64,000 nt of DNA from contig JAUSCY010000142.1 in assembly GCA_030650995.1 (NCBI GenBank), positions 1 to 64,000 of the forward strand, given 5' to 3'. This DNA comes from Sheuella sp. (GTDB lineage Bacteria > Pseudomonadota > Gammaproteobacteria > Burkholderiales > Burkholderiaceae_B). Below, one piece after another: positions 1 to 8,773 of the stretch (positions are counted from its first letter, which is position 1; every line of letters begins with the position of its first letter). The notes under the pieces are model-generated. The model was not told the DNA's origin, ran no database searches, and was given only the letters and a program-made list of their open reading frames with translations. Position numbers and translations under genes: made by a program.

Positions 1-757
1 GGCTGAGGTTCTTGGCAGTAAAGTAGATTTTCTGCGTGGCCTGAAACGCGGCGATCAGTTTCGCGTGGTCTACGAGACACGTACAAATGAAGGACGCAAT
101 GTTGGTTCGGGACGCGTCCTCGCCCTTGAATTCGTCAACAATGGTCGTGCTTACAGCGCAATCTGGCACAGCCCCGATGGCAAGTCAGGCAGCTACTATG
201 ACGCGAACGGTGACAGTCTGCAGGGTGCGTTCCTGCGCAATGCGATAAAGTTTTCGCGTATCAGTTCGACCTTTGGTATGCGTACCATGGCAGGCCATCA
301 AGCCTGGTCCGGTCATCACCCCGGAGTTGATTATGCAGCCCCAACCGGCACCCCTATCCATGCCACAGCGGACGGCACAGTTGAGCATGTAGGCTGGAAA
401 AATGGTTATGGCAATACAGTTGTCATCAAGCATCACAGCAAAATCTCAACACTTTATGCACACCAAAGTCGTTTTGCAGAAAGTCTTAGCGTTGGCAATA
501 AAGTCTCTCAGGGACAGCTCATTGGTTATGTTGGATCTACAGGCTGGTCAACCGGTGCGCATCTGCATTACGAATTCCGCGTTGCAGACAAGCCAATCGA
601 TCCCCTGACAGCTGTTGCAATGCCACAATCAATGCCTATGAGCGCCGAACAGCGCGAACAGTTCTTTCTGGCTGTATCACCCTACAAACAGCAGCTCCAG
701 GTACTGGCTAAATTTCAGGAAGCTGTTCCTGAATCAAACAGCGTCGCCAGCCGCTAA
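1..757 (+). CDS. M23 family peptidoglycan endopeptidase, 3' part (MepM-like)
   Basis: C-terminal part of a secreted or membrane-anchored zinc metallopeptidase; the frame is open from base 2, so the 5' end lies left of the window. The linker before the catalytic domain (RGDQFRVVYE, then AFLRNAIKFSRISSTFG) is typical of MepM/YebA-type D,D-endopeptidases that cut peptidoglycan cross-links. The LytM core shows the zinc ligands HPGVD (around base 325) and GAHLHYE (around base 560). The stop is 15 bases before anmK, so the two wall genes are probably co-transcribed. In related genomes tyrS often sits on the far side of this gene. Family is sure; the exact cleavage specificity is inferred. Confidence 0.9.
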   Translation, partial: AEVLGSKVDFLRGLKRGDQFRVVYETRTNEGRNVGSGRVLALEFVNNGRAYSAIWHSPDGKSGSYYDANGDSLQGAFLRNAIKFSRISSTFGMRTMAGHQAWSGHHPGVDYAAPTGTPIHATADGTVEHVGWKNGYGNTVVIKHHSKISTLYAHQSRFAESLSVGNKVSQGQLIGYVGSTGWSTGAHLHYEFRVADKPIDPLTAVAMPQSMPMSAEQREQFFLAVSPYKQQLQVLAKFQEAVPESNSVASR

Positions 758-772
758 GCCCGGAGCAGCACG

Positions 773-1894
773 TTGGCAGACACTCTTTATATTGGTTTGA
801 TGTCAGGAACCAGTATGGATGGGGTGGATGCCGTGCTGGCTTCCTTTGACCCGCTCGGTAAGCCGCAAGTCGTTGAACGCAGCGATGCTCCATTTACGAG
901 GAGCTTGCGGGATGAGTTTTTAGCACTCAACCGCGCTGGGTCTGACGAACTCGCCAGAAGCGCGCTCGCTGCCAATACGCTTGCCGAAGTCTACGCACAA
1001 GCAGTCAAACAACTACTCGTAAAGTCTAAGGTGAACGCCTGCGAAATCCGTGCGATCGGCGCGCACGGACAAACTGTCAGGCACCAGCCTGATCAGGGCT
1101 ACACCATTCAGCTCAATGCTCCGGCATATCTGGCGGAGTTAACCGGAATCACGGTCATTGCAGACTTCCGTAGCCGCGACATTGCTGCGGGTGGACAGGG
1201 CGCACCACTTGTCCCGATGTTTCACGCTGGCGTGTTCGCATCAACAAACACGCGTGCAGTCCTTAATCTGGGTGGGATCGCTAACGTAACGGTACTGATA
1301 CCCGGAGATAATCCGATAGGTTTCGATACGGGCCCGGCCAATGTGCTGATGGATTTATGGTGTGAGATGCATACCGGTGCACCCTACGATCATGACGGAA
1401 AATGGGGAATGTCCGGAGAAATTCATGCAGAATTACTTGCACACCTGATTAATTCAGAACCCTGGTTTGCGCTCAACGCCCCCAAATCAACAGGTCGGGA
1501 TCTCTTTCACCGATCCTGGCTTGAAAGTCGTATTGATTACGTAAAAAACTTGCATGGCGGACAAACACCCTTCAGACCTCAGGACATACAAGCCACTCTG
1601 CGTGCCCTGACGGCTCAATCCGCTTCAGATGCAATTGCAAAATATGCAGCGGGTGCAGCTGACGTACTTATCTGTGGTGGTGGTGCGCGTAACGCAGCAC
1701 TGATGAATGAACTGCAACGACGCATCCCCTGCCCGGTGCAGCCGACCGACTTTGCAGGCATCGGCACACAAGACGTCGAAGCGCTCGCCTTCGCCTGGCT
1801 AGCCTGGGCCCATCAGCAGGGCATAGCGGTCGGCAACCCTTCGGTCACAGGCGCCCGCGGGGCGCGTATCCTTGGCGCCACCTGGCCTGCCTGA
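773..1894 (+). CDS. anmK: Anhydro-N-acetylmuramic acid kinase
   Basis: Cytoplasmic sugar kinase of peptidoglycan recycling: it opens the 1,6-anhydro ring of anhMurNAc and phosphorylates it to MurNAc-6-phosphate with ATP. The 373 residues match family length. MSGTSMDGVD (residues 10-19) is the family N-terminal phosphate loop and FDTGPANVLMD (from residue 184) a second conserved motif; CGGGARN near the C-terminus fits the actin-like kinase fold. The start is TTG at 773 with GGAG at 762-765; the first ATG (800) would cut into the conserved loop, so TTG is preferred. It follows the M23 peptidase by 15 bases. Confidence 0.95.
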   Translation: MADTLYIGLMSGTSMDGVDAVLASFDPLGKPQVVERSDAPFTRSLRDEFLALNRAGSDELARSALAANTLAEVYAQAVKQLLVKSKVNACEIRAIGAHGQTVRHQPDQGYTIQLNAPAYLAELTGITVIADFRSRDIAAGGQGAPLVPMFHAGVFASTNTRAVLNLGGIANVTVLIPGDNPIGFDTGPANVLMDLWCEMHTGAPYDHDGKWGMSGEIHAELLAHLINSEPWFALNAPKSTGRDLFHRSWLESRIDYVKNLHGGQTPFRPQDIQATLRALTAQSASDAIAKYAAGAADVLICGGGARNAALMNELQRRIPCPVQPTDFAGIGTQDVEALAFAWLAWAHQQGIAVGNPSVTGARGARILGATWPA

Positions 1895-1908
1895 GGCTTT
1901 AGGCCAGG
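1881..1908 (+). terminator. Possible stem-loop at the end of anmK
   Basis: Perfect 8-bp inverted repeat, CCTGGCCT at 1881-1888 and AGGCCAGG at 1901-1908, straddling the anmK stop. No T-run follows, so it may be only a 3'-end stabilising hairpin or a weak terminator. Confidence 0.3.
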
Positions 1909-1945
1909 GGTGGGGGTCCAGGGGTCAGAACGACCGGCTATCCAA

Positions 1946-1980
1946 TTAGAAACTTAGTTAGAAACTTAGTTAGAAACTTA
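1946..1980. repeat. Three tandem 12-bp repeats at the erpA stop codon
   Basis: The 12-bp unit TTAGAAACTTAG occurs at 1946-1957 and 1958-1969, and 11 bases of a third copy at 1970-1980. The last copy contains the erpA stop codon. On the erpA strand each unit contributes another TAA in the same frame, so the gene ends in a series of in-phase stops 12 bases apart. Confidence 0.8.
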
Positions 1981-2346
1981 TACAGAAAATGAAGACCCGC
2001 AGCCACAGGTTGTGGTGGCATTTGGATTGCGAATCACGAATTGCGAACCTTCGATATCTTCTTTGTAGTCGATCTCTGCGCCAACCAGATACTGAAAACT
2101 CATCGGATCAACCAGTAAAGCAACGCCATTTTTCTCAAGGGTCGTGTCGTCATCGTTGACGTCTTCGTCAAACGTGAATCCATACTGAAAACCCGAACAT
2201 CCACCACCCTGCACAAACACACGCAGCTTGAGGTTGTTGTTACCTTCTTCAATCAGCAGGTCTTTAACCTTAGCTGCCGCGGAGTCGGTAAAAATGATTG
2301 GCGTTGGTGGCGCCTGTAAATTAACTGTTTCTGTGACCGTATTCAT
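1978..2346 (-). CDS. erpA: Iron-sulfur cluster insertion protein ErpA
   Basis: A-type Fe-S carrier (HesB/IscA family) that takes clusters from the Isc scaffold and delivers them to apo-enzymes in the cytoplasm, including IspG/IspH and respiratory proteins in E. coli. The 122-residue protein carries the three ligand cysteines: C50 in GGGCSGF, and C114 and C116 in CGCGSSF. The N-terminal extension of about 15 residues is usual for this clade. Convergent with anmK. It has its own promoter with an IscR-like operator at 2406-2430 (separate entry) and a good ribosome site (CAGGAG) before the ATG. Membership is very safe; ErpA rather than IscA is supported by the argC/anmK neighbourhood. Confidence 0.95.
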   Translation of the reverse strand: MNTVTETVNLQAPPTPIIFTDSAAAKVKDLLIEEGNNNLKLRVFVQGGGCSGFQYGFTFDEDVNDDDTTLEKNGVALLVDPMSFQYLVGAEIDYKEDIEGSQFVIRNPNATTTCGCGSSFSV

Positions 2347-2405
2347 GCGTTACTCCTGTTTCAGCGCGGTACCGGGCATTGCAACGCAATCGGTATTCCA
2401 GCGCC

Positions 2406-2430
2406 ATACTTGACTACATTGCTCAAGTAT
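2406..2430. promoter_or_regulatory. IscR type 1-like operator upstream of erpA
   Basis: A 25-bp dyad with perfect 8-bp arms, ATACTTGA at 2406-2413 and TCAAGTAT at 2423-2430. Against the published E. coli IscR type 1 consensus as I remember it (ATASYYGACT, five-base centre, AGTCRRSTAT), 22 of 25 positions agree. It covers the -10 element and expected start point of the erpA promoter, where [2Fe-2S]-IscR would repress, as it does at E. coli erpA. No iscR gene is in the window. Confidence 0.7.
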
Positions 2431-2454
2431 ATCGCAAACCCTAAGCTATATTAA
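2426..2454 (-). promoter_or_regulatory. erpA promoter
   Basis: On the minus strand TTAATA (2454-2449) is followed after 17 bases by TATACT (2431-2426), five of six matches to the -10 consensus. The -35 overlaps the stop codon of the upstream gene, which would let erpA be transcribed separately from argC. The -10 overlaps the left edge of the IscR-like dyad. Confidence 0.55.
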
Positions 2455-3194
2455 AGATCAACCCTTCGGGAAACAAGGACAATATCTGCCTCAAGCACCC
2501 TGACCGTTATGACCTCAGGCGCAAAACCAGCAGGCAAAGCCAATATGCCCTGACTGCGTTGAAACTGTTCAAAATCAAGCTTTAATGAGTCTGGTGCAGC
2601 ATCTGTAAGCAATGTTTTAGCTTGTGAGTCCTGGGTGAGCGAGGTGACAGGCGGCGCGGATTGCAAGGGGCTCAGAATATGCGTGGCCTCCTGCCCCAGC
2701 TCATCGAGCCCCTGGGCTTCAAACTCCAGCCTGCCACTGAAGCGCTCTCCAGGTTTACCGCTGCGCATTAAAAGTACGCGATACGTGAGTGCCCGTCCTT
2801 GCAGCGAAATATCCACTGCGCGCAGATCAATTGCCCCCTGCGGTCCAGGCGGCAGAAGCTGCTCGTAGAAAGCAAGCTGATCTTTTAGCCGGCCAAGATC
2901 CACCTGCGTAGCAGACAAGTTTTTTTCAAGCTCCGCACGGGCTGCGCGTTCAATCACAACTTCGTTCTGGGCCTGATCGATTCGGGACTGTGCGAGCTGC
3001 AGTTGCATCTCGAACTCGCTGCGGACAATTGCCTGCGCCACCCGATCAGAACGCAATTGCAGCGCGGCAGACTCGGCACCTGGACGCTGGGCAATAAACG
3101 CCCCCATTAACGCACCAACTCCCACCAGAAGCAGCGCTGCACCAAACCAAGCAATCAGCGTGCGACGAATGGACGCAGTCATTTTAAAACGCAA
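2451..3194 (-). CDS. Membrane-anchored coiled-coil protein of the argC-erpA cluster (DUF6776-like)
   Basis: Function not known. One N-terminal membrane helix (about residues 11-32, rich in Leu/Gly/Ala) is followed by a charged heptad-like stretch (about 65-115, with repeated Gln, Glu and Arg) that should form a coiled coil, then a mostly beta C-terminal half outside the membrane. A protein of this layout sits between argC and erpA in Pseudomonas and many betaproteobacteria, often with a bactofilin gene that is absent here. It lies 5 bases after argC. The start is TTG at 3194 or ATG at 3182; neither has a clear ribosome site. A role in envelope or cytoskeleton organisation is only inference from neighbours. 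Confidence 0.75.
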   Translation of the reverse strand: MRFKMTASIRRTLIAWFGAALLLVGVGALMGAFIAQRPGAESAALQLRSDRVAQAIVRSEFEMQLQLAQSRIDQAQNEVVIERAARAELEKNLSATQVDLGRLKDQLAFYEQLLPPGPQGAIDLRAVDISLQGRALTYRVLLMRSGKPGERFSGRLEFEAQGLDELGQEATHILSPLQSAPPVTSLTQDSQAKTLLTDAAPDSLKLDFEQFQRSQGILALPAGFAPEVITVRVLEADIVLVSRRVDL

Positions 3195-3199
3195 GGTGA

Positions 3200-4261
3200 T
3201 TAAGGAAGTATCGCAACTTGATTCAAACCCGTAGTTTCAGGCAAGCCGAACATCAGATTCATATTTTGAATCGCTTGCCCAGCCGCACCCTTGACCAGAT
3301 TATCTTGAACAACAAGAATAATCAGACGGTCACCATTACCCGGACGCTGCAGAGCAATGCGTAGGGTATTCGAAGCACGAACAGAGCGTGTCTCTGGCAG
3401 GCTGCCTGCAGGCATCACATCAACAAACGGCTCATTGGCATAACGCGCTTCGAAAAGCGCCTGGAAGTCGACATCCCGCGCCTCAGGAAGGATGCGCGTG
3501 TAAATGGTGCTGAACATGCCCCGAATCATCGGAACCAGATGGGGTACAAAGGTCAGACCAACATCGCTACCCGCTAACTGATCCAGCTGAGCTTTGATCT
3601 CCGGGTGATGGCGATGACCGGCCACGCCGTATGCCTTGAAGTTATCGCTCGCCTCTGAAAAAAGTGTTGAGACTTCAGCCTTGCGTCCCGCACCACTTAC
3701 GCCGGATTTAGCGTCGGCAATAATGTCTGTCGTGTCAATAAGTGGCGCCCCACCGAGTAAGGGGGCCAGGCCCAGCAATACTGTTGTGGGGTAGCAACCA
3801 GGATTGCCAACGACGCGGGCTTGCTCGATCGCGCGACGATTGAGCTCGACCAGTCCGTAGGCCGACGATGCCAGCACGTCGGGGCAGGTATGAGGAATTT
3901 TGTACCATTGCTCAAAGACACTGACATCCTGCAGACGAAAATCGGCAGCCAGGTCGATGATGCGCACATTCGCTGCAAGCAGCTCAGGCGCCTGCGCCAT
4001 CGCTACGCCATGAGGAGTCGCGAAAAAGACCACATCACAATCGGTCAGATTCGCACGATCAGGCGAAGAGAAAGCCAGATCAACATGACCACGCAAATTA
4101 GGAAACATTTCTGCGACAAGCATCCCGTCTTCTTTGCGGGAGGTGATGGAGGTCAATTGTGCATTAGGGTGCTGAGCCAGCATGCGCAGAAGCTCGACAC
4201 CGGTGTAACCGGTACCACCAACAATGCCGACCTTAATACGCTTGGAAGATGAATTTGTCAT
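3200..4261 (-). CDS. argC: N-acetyl-gamma-glutamyl-phosphate reductase
   Basis: Third step of arginine biosynthesis: NADPH-dependent reduction of N-acetyl-glutamyl phosphate to the semialdehyde, in the cytoplasm. The N-terminal Rossmann loop GGTGYTG and the catalytic cysteine C156 in GNPGCYPT are present, as is the conserved HRHHPE segment. Length 353 fits the long (type 1) ArgC class. ATG at 4261 is chosen because GAGGTG lies 9 bases upstream; a TTG at 4276 would add five residues. argJ of the same pathway is at 52.3 kb. A terminator separates it from rpsI. Confidence 0.96.
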   Translation of the reverse strand: MTNSSSKRIKVGIVGGTGYTGVELLRMLAQHPNAQLTSITSRKEDGMLVAEMFPNLRGHVDLAFSSPDRANLTDCDVVFFATPHGVAMAQAPELLAANVRIIDLAADFRLQDVSVFEQWYKIPHTCPDVLASSAYGLVELNRRAIEQARVVGNPGCYPTTVLLGLAPLLGGAPLIDTTDIIADAKSGVSGAGRKAEVSTLFSEASDNFKAYGVAGHRHHPEIKAQLDQLAGSDVGLTFVPHLVPMIRGMFSTIYTRILPEARDVDFQALFEARYANEPFVDVMPAGSLPETRSVRASNTLRIALQRPGNGDRLIILVVQDNLVKGAAGQAIQNMNLMFGLPETTGLNQVAILP

Positions 4262-4368
4262 GGATGAACACCTCAATGCATTGTCCCGCGTGAACCGGGT
4301 AAAAAGTAAATGATATTTGCGTGAATTATCCCACGCTGAAGGCTGCTATGCGAATACGGCCCAAAAAC

Positions 4369-4394
4369 AAAAAGACCGCTTGCGCGGCCTTTTT
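4369..4394 (-). terminator. Rho-independent terminator after rpsI
   Basis: An 11-bp stem (4369-4379 with 4384-4394, one mismatch) around a four-base loop. On the minus strand it is followed by a T-rich run, and it ends the rplM-rpsI transcript. The A/T symmetry could let it work in both directions. Confidence 0.8.
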
Positions 4395-4432
4395 GTGAGA
4401 AGCCCAAACTACAGGCCTCTGTCGAAAAACAA

Positions 4433-4825
4433 TTAACGCTTGCTGAACTGTTTCCGACGACGCGCCTTGTGGAAGCCGACTTTTTTACGTTCGACTTCAC
4501 GGGCATCACGCGTAACCAAGCCAGCTTTTGACAGCGAAGGCTTCAGTGTTGCGTCATAGTCGATCAGTGCACGTGTAATACCGTGACGCACTGCACCAGC
4601 CTGACCACTTTCGCCGCCACCGTGCACGTTGATATGAAAATCAAACGATGAGAGGTGACCGGTGAGTTCGAGCGGCTGACGCACGACCATACGACCTGTT
4701 TCGCGGGCAAAGTATTCGTCAACGGGCTTGCCGTTCACAACAATCTTGCCTGCGCCTTTTTTCATGAAAACACGTGCCACCGAAGTCTTGCGGCGGCCGG
4801 TTCCGTAATTCCAATTACCGATCAT
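4433..4825 (-). CDS. rpsI: 30S ribosomal protein S9
   Basis: Small-subunit head protein whose basic C-terminal tail reaches the P-site tRNA. The 130 residues start [14 protein letters not shown], contain HVHGGGxxGQ-type motif ([16 protein letters not shown]), and end in the conserved RRRKQFSKR tail. It starts 5 bases after rplM, the usual two-gene operon, and is followed by a strong terminator. Confidence 0.99.
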   Translation of the reverse strand: MIGNWNYGTGRRKTSVARVFMKKGAGKIVVNGKPVDEYFARETGRMVVRQPLELTGHLSSFDFHINVHGGGESGQAGAVRHGITRALIDYDATLKPSLSKAGLVTRDAREVERKKVGFHKARRRKQFSKR

Positions 4826-4830
4826 GGCGC

Positions 4831-5265
4831 CTATCCTTTGAGTTCGAGGGTCTGTGGCTGTTGAGCAGAATGTGGATGCTCAGCACCCGCATAGATCTTC
4901 AGCTTTTTAATCATGGCATAACCCAGGGGGCCTTTAGGCAACATGCCTTTAACGGCCTTCTGGAATGCACGACCCGGGAAACGCTCTTGCATCTTGATGA
5001 AATTGGTTTCACGAATACCGCCTGGATATGTCGTGTGACGGAAATATTTTTTGTCTTGCGACTTGTTTCCGGTAACGATGATATCGGCTGCATTGATGAT
5101 GACGATGTAATCGCCAGTATCAACGTGGGGCGTGAATTCTGGTTTGTGCTTACCGCGCAAACGGTGTGCGACTTCGCTGGCCACACGACCGAGGACTTTG
5201 CCCTTGACGTCAATCACGAACCAGTCACGTTTGACTTCATGCGGCTTGGCCACAAATGTCTTCAT
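4831..5265 (-). CDS. rplM: 50S ribosomal protein L13
   Basis: Early-assembly large-subunit protein. The 144 residues show the family start [14 protein letters not shown], the GRxAxxVAxxLRGKHKPxFTPHxDxGDYV block and the GMLPKGPLG motif. First gene of rplM-rpsI. In E. coli L13 controls this operon through its mRNA leader, and a hairpin at 5316-5336 may play that part here. Confidence 0.99.
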   Translation of the reverse strand: MKTFVAKPHEVKRDWFVIDVKGKVLGRVASEVAHRLRGKHKPEFTPHVDTGDYIVIINAADIIVTGNKSQDKKYFRHTTYPGGIRETNFIKMQERFPGRAFQKAVKGMLPKGPLGYAMIKKLKIYAGAEHPHSAQQPQTLELKG

Positions 5266-5315
5266 GATGGAATCCTAAAATTTGCTCATCAGGACTACCC
5301 CGACAAGCGTCTGAA

Positions 5316-5336
5316 TCACAGGGAACGCCCCTGTGA
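5316..5336 (-). promoter_or_regulatory. Hairpin in the rplM 5' leader
   Basis: A perfect 8-bp stem (TCACAGGG 5316-5323, CCCTGTGA 5329-5336) with a five-base loop, about 50 bases before the rplM ATG. The region from 5266 to 5471 has no plausible gene and would be leader plus promoter. The hairpin is a candidate L13 binding site, but this is inference from position only. Confidence 0.4.
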
Positions 5337-5471
5337 AATCTCCCCGCATAAACGATGATTTAACTTCCGCACCAAAATAAGCGTACGTCGGATGAAACAA
5401 ATGTGCCCTTGCCAAAGCGTTATTAACCGCCCGTGCTTGGAACTATTTATGCAGGAAAGCCCATGATTCTA

Positions 5472-5511
5472 CAATAAAAAACGGATGCAAGCCAAATTCG
5501 CTGCATCCGTT
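5472..5511 (-). terminator. Rho-independent terminator after the TRAP receptor gene
   Basis: A perfect 10-bp stem, AACGGATGCA at 5480-5489 with TGCATCCGTT at 5502-5511. On the minus strand it is followed by a run of six T and further A/T. It ends transcription of the leftward gene whose stop is at 5558. Confidence 0.85.
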
Positions 5512-5557
5512 CATTCCTCAATGCCCTGCCCAGACTGGGGCAGGAAGCATTTTCGGC

Positions 5558-6655
5558 TTACTTCTGGCGTGAAAGCGCGCTGCCCAGATACTGGTCATAA
5601 GCGGCTTCCGCTACGCGGAACCAAGGCACGAGCTGATCCCGGTAACCCATGTAGTTCTCGTAAATCACCTTGAAACGCGGGTTTTTAGCTGAAAACTCAG
5701 CATAAACCTTTTGTGATGCATCCCAGGAGGCATCCATCACGGCACGAGGGAAGGCACGCAACTGGGTGCCCTGACCGATCAGACGGCGCAACGCAAGCGA
5801 ATTCAGGTTGTCGTAGCGGGCAGTCATGGTGACAGTCGATGCACGCGTGGCTGCATCAATAATGACCTGATATGCCTTTGGCAACTTTTCATACTCACCC
5901 TGGTTCACGTAGAGTGACGTCTGGGCACCACCCTCCCACCAACCGGGGTAATAGTAAAACTTGGCGACTTTTGCAAAACCCAGCTTTTCGTCATCGTAGG
6001 GACCAACAAATTCAACTGCATCGAGCGTGCCCTTTTCAAGCGCAGGATAAATGTCACCGCCAGCGAGTTGCTGGGGAACCACGCCAAGACGCGACAGAAC
6101 TTCGCCGGCAAAACCAGCCGTACGCATTTTTAGACCTTTGAGATCGTCAAGTGTCTTGATTTCCTTACGGTACCAGCCGCCCATCTGCGCACCCGTGTTG
6201 CCCAGAGGAAAGTTCACGACGCTGTAATCCTTGTACAGATCACGCATCATTTTCATTCCATCGCCTTCCCACATCCAGGCATTCATCTGGCGGGCATTCA
6301 GTCCGAATGGAACGGCGGTATCAAAACACAGGGATGGATCTTTTCCATAGTAGTAGTAACCACTGGAATGACCCATTTCTACTGTGTTCTTTTGCACGGC
6401 GTCGAGCACCTGCAAAGGAGGCACAATTTCGCCACCAGGGAACAAACGGATATTGAACTTTCCGTTTGTGGCTTCGCTTACGTATTTAGCGAATTGCTCA
6501 CTGGTACCAAAAAGGGTATCGAGGCTGCGAGTAAAGCTCGAAGCAAGACGCCAATTCAGAGTTGGCATATCCTGCGCAAATACTGGGGCTGCTACCGCAG
6601 CACCGCCAGCAACTGCACCGATACTGGCTTTTTTGAGGAATGAACGACGTTGCAT
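5558..6655 (-). CDS. TRAP transporter substrate-binding protein (DctP family, TakP-like)
   Basis: Periplasmic receptor for a tripartite ATP-independent importer of organic acids. The N-terminus RRSFLKKAS followed by an Ala-rich core and AxA (VFAQ) is a twin-arginine (Tat) signal. The mature part has the DctP fold pattern, including the ligand-gripping region KMRTAGFAGEVLSRLG and later GTLDAVEFVGPYDDEKLG; the overall sequence is closest to the alpha-keto-acid binder TakP and relatives. The length, 365, fits. No DctQ or DctM membrane gene lies beside it, so the partner must be elsewhere. Monocistronic, with its own terminator. The ligand cannot be told from sequence. Confidence 0.88.
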   Translation of the reverse strand: MQRRSFLKKASIGAVAGGAAVAAPVFAQDMPTLNWRLASSFTRSLDTLFGTSEQFAKYVSEATNGKFNIRLFPGGEIVPPLQVLDAVQKNTVEMGHSSGYYYYGKDPSLCFDTAVPFGLNARQMNAWMWEGDGMKMMRDLYKDYSVVNFPLGNTGAQMGGWYRKEIKTLDDLKGLKMRTAGFAGEVLSRLGVVPQQLAGGDIYPALEKGTLDAVEFVGPYDDEKLGFAKVAKFYYYPGWWEGGAQTSLYVNQGEYEKLPKAYQVIIDAATRASTVTMTARYDNLNSLALRRLIGQGTQLRAFPRAVMDASWDASQKVYAEFSAKNPRFKVIYENYMGYRDQLVPWFRVAEAAYDQYLGSALSRQK

Positions 6656-6815
6656 TCGATGTCTCCAGACAAAATGATGCGGGCATCTGTGGCCCGATGG
6701 GGTGGATATTACACCCCTGAATATGAAATCCGGACGGTTTTAAACAGAATGGGATTCATGGTTTTCACCTAGTCGACCCCATTGTTCAAAGTGATTTCAC
6801 ACGCTCAAGTCACAC

Positions 6816-8183
6816 TCAAGTCCCCGCAATAGACATTTGTTCAATCAGGATTGAACCAGTGGTCTTACTGCCACGATTGATTGTGTCAGCACCGATCGCC
6901 ACGATCTGGCGGAACATGTCCTTGAGATTGCCCGCGATCGTAATTTCCTCGACTGCGTGTTTGATCTGCCCGTTTTCTACCCAGTAGCCAAAGGCACCGC
7001 GAGAGTAATCTCCAGTCAGGTAATTGACGCCCTGACCAATCAACTCCGTGACCAGCAGTCCAGTGCCCATCTTGCGCAGCATGGCCTGAAAATCGTCCGT
7101 ACGTTTAGTGCGGCGCGAGGTTAAAAATAAATTATGTGAGCCACCCGCATTACCTGTTGTCTGCATCCCGAGCTTGCGTGCCGTGTACGACGACAGAAAA
7201 TAGCCTTGCAGCACCCCACCGGTCACGAGTTCACGCGCACTGGTGCGAACGCCCTCTTCATCAAATGGCGAACTACCCATCGCACCTTTGATAAACGGAT
7301 TTTCTTTGACATCGACATGGGAAGGTAAGATTTCTTTGCCCAGTGCATCAACCAGGAAACTAGATTGGCGATAAATGGCGCCACCGCTAGTTGCTTGCGT
7401 TAAGGCACCAAGCAGGCCCAAAGCGAGCGGTGCCTCAAACAGGACAGGGAAATGCCCTGTCGGAATACGGCGTGCGGAGAGTCGGGATAGAGCCCGCTCT
7501 GCCGCATAACGCCCCACTGCGGCAGGGTCTGCCAGATGGTCTGCACGTCGGCTGCTGGTGTACCAGTCATCGCGTTGCATGGACTTGCCTCGACCGGCAA
7601 TAGGCGCCACGGATAAACCATGGCGCGAATAGGCGTACCCATCCAGAAAGCCGCGTGTATTGCCCAGAATAAAGTGCCCCTCGTGCGTATCGACCGAGGC
7701 ACCATCGGTATTCGTGATTCTTTTATCTGTATCGAGTGCGGCACGCTCGGCGCGGATCGCAAGCTGACTGGCCTCATCCGGGCTGACCGCCCAGGGATGG
7801 TGGAGTTGAAGATTATTTTTAACCCCTATCGCCAACAATTCAGGGTCTGGCAATCCTGCGGCAGGATCCTCCGCGGTATAGCGGGCGATATGCCAGGCAG
7901 CTTCAACTGTCTGCTTTAAAGCCTCGGAGGAGAAGTCAGAGGTTGAAGCCGAACCACGGCGCTGTCCGGCAAAAACGGTAATCGAAAGGGATCGGTCGCG
8001 CGTCTGCTCGACGGTTTCGACCTGTCCTTTACGAACAGAGACGGCCAGTCCTTGCGCTTCGGATACCTCGGAAGCCGCATCACTGGCCCCCAGTTTTTTA
8101 GCGTAAGAAAGGGCTTGAGTCACCAGATCTTCAAAAATCGGGCGGTTTTCTGCAATAGGGAGAGAAGAAATTGAGGTTGCCAT
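6816..8183 (-). CDS. pmbA: Metalloprotease PmbA/TldE
   Basis: Cytoplasmic TldD/TldE (PmbA) family protein; with TldD it forms a protease that matures small peptides such as microcin B17 and degrades CcdA in E. coli. Family blocks are seen, including [37 protein letters not shown] and [21 protein letters not shown] near the C-terminus. With ATG at 8183 it has 455 residues, close to E. coli PmbA. The frame opens further up to 8225, but that would run into the divergent gene, so the shorter form is chosen. The pmbA/darP head-to-head pair is the same as in E. coli. The TldD partner gene is not in the window. Confidence 0.94.
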   Translation of the reverse strand: MATSISSLPIAENRPIFEDLVTQALSYAKKLGASDAASEVSEAQGLAVSVRKGQVETVEQTRDRSLSITVFAGQRRGSASTSDFSSEALKQTVEAAWHIARYTAEDPAAGLPDPELLAIGVKNNLQLHHPWAVSPDEASQLAIRAERAALDTDKRITNTDGASVDTHEGHFILGNTRGFLDGYAYSRHGLSVAPIAGRGKSMQRDDWYTSSRRADHLADPAAVGRYAAERALSRLSARRIPTGHFPVLFEAPLALGLLGALTQATSGGAIYRQSSFLVDALGKEILPSHVDVKENPFIKGAMGSSPFDEEGVRTSARELVTGGVLQGYFLSSYTARKLGMQTTGNAGGSHNLFLTSRRTKRTDDFQAMLRKMGTGLLVTELIGQGVNYLTGDYSRGAFGYWVENGQIKHAVEEITIAGNLKDMFRQIVAIGADTINRGSKTTGSILIEQMSIAGT

Positions 8184-8218
8184 TTGGGTCCATCCACGTG
8201 AGGCTTTATGATAGCCGT

Positions 8219-8773
8219 ATGACAAATGATTTACCTGAACTCGAAGACGACGATAAACCCGTCTATGACGGCCCCAGCAAATCCCAGGTTAAACGCGACA
8301 TGCTTGCGTTAACAGACCTGGGCAAAGAGCTGGTGGACCTGTCCCCCGAACGGCTCAAGCAGCTGCCCCTATCCGAACGCCTGTACGAGGCGATTCGGCT
8401 GGCTCAACGCACCACTAGCCGCGAGGGGCTTCGCCGTCAAGTCCATTTCGTCGGCAAACTGATGCGCGATGCGCCTGCCGAGGAAATCCGGATTCAGCTC
8501 GATACGTGGAAAAACGGATCAAAAGTCCAGACGCAGGCGATGCATCGCCTGGAAAATCTGCGCGATAAGCTGCTCAAAGACGACGAAACGCTGACCACGC
8601 TGCTGACAAAATTCCCAAATGCGGATATTCAGCATTTACGCACCCTGATTCGCGAAGGCCGCAAAGAACTCGCTGCTAACGCCGTGCTGCGCCAGGGACA
8701 GGAGCCACAGCGTAAACATTATCGTGCGCTTTTTCAGGCCATCAAAACACTGCATGATGCGGAAGAAACATAA
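8219..8773 (+). CDS. darP: Ribosome-associated protein DarP (YjgA, DUF615)
   Basis: Small acidic-to-basic helical protein that binds late 50S precursors and helps assembly of the peptidyl-transferase centre in E. coli. The sequence PSKSQxKRDxxALxxLGxELVxLS and the ENLRDKLL / [11 protein letters not shown] blocks are typical. ATG at 8219 gives 184 residues, as in E. coli (183); an upstream start at 8171 would overlap pmbA. It faces pmbA with only 35 bases between starts, so the two promoters must overlap or lie inside the genes. The esterase gene follows directly. Confidence 0.94.
   Translation: MTNDLPELEDDDKPVYDGPSKSQVKRDMLALTDLGKELVDLSPERLKQLPLSERLYEAIRLAQRTTSREGLRRQVHFVGKLMRDAPAEEIRIQLDTWKNGSKVQTQAMHRLENLRDKLLKDDETLTTLLTKFPNADIQHLRTLIREGRKELAANAVLRQGQEPQRKHYRALFQAIKTLHDAEET

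Noticed and set aside
1946-1980. CRISPR-like array
   Set aside because: Units are 12 bp, directly tandem without spacers; only about three copies.
3821-4252. A 143-codon plus-strand frame inside argC
   Set aside because: Antisense to a fully conserved enzyme; the translation is rich in Arg/His/Cys and matches nothing known.
6659-6769. A 36-codon plus-strand frame (start ATG 6659) between the TRAP receptor and pmbA
   Set aside because: No ribosome site, and it lies in the promoter region of the leftward gene; likely chance.
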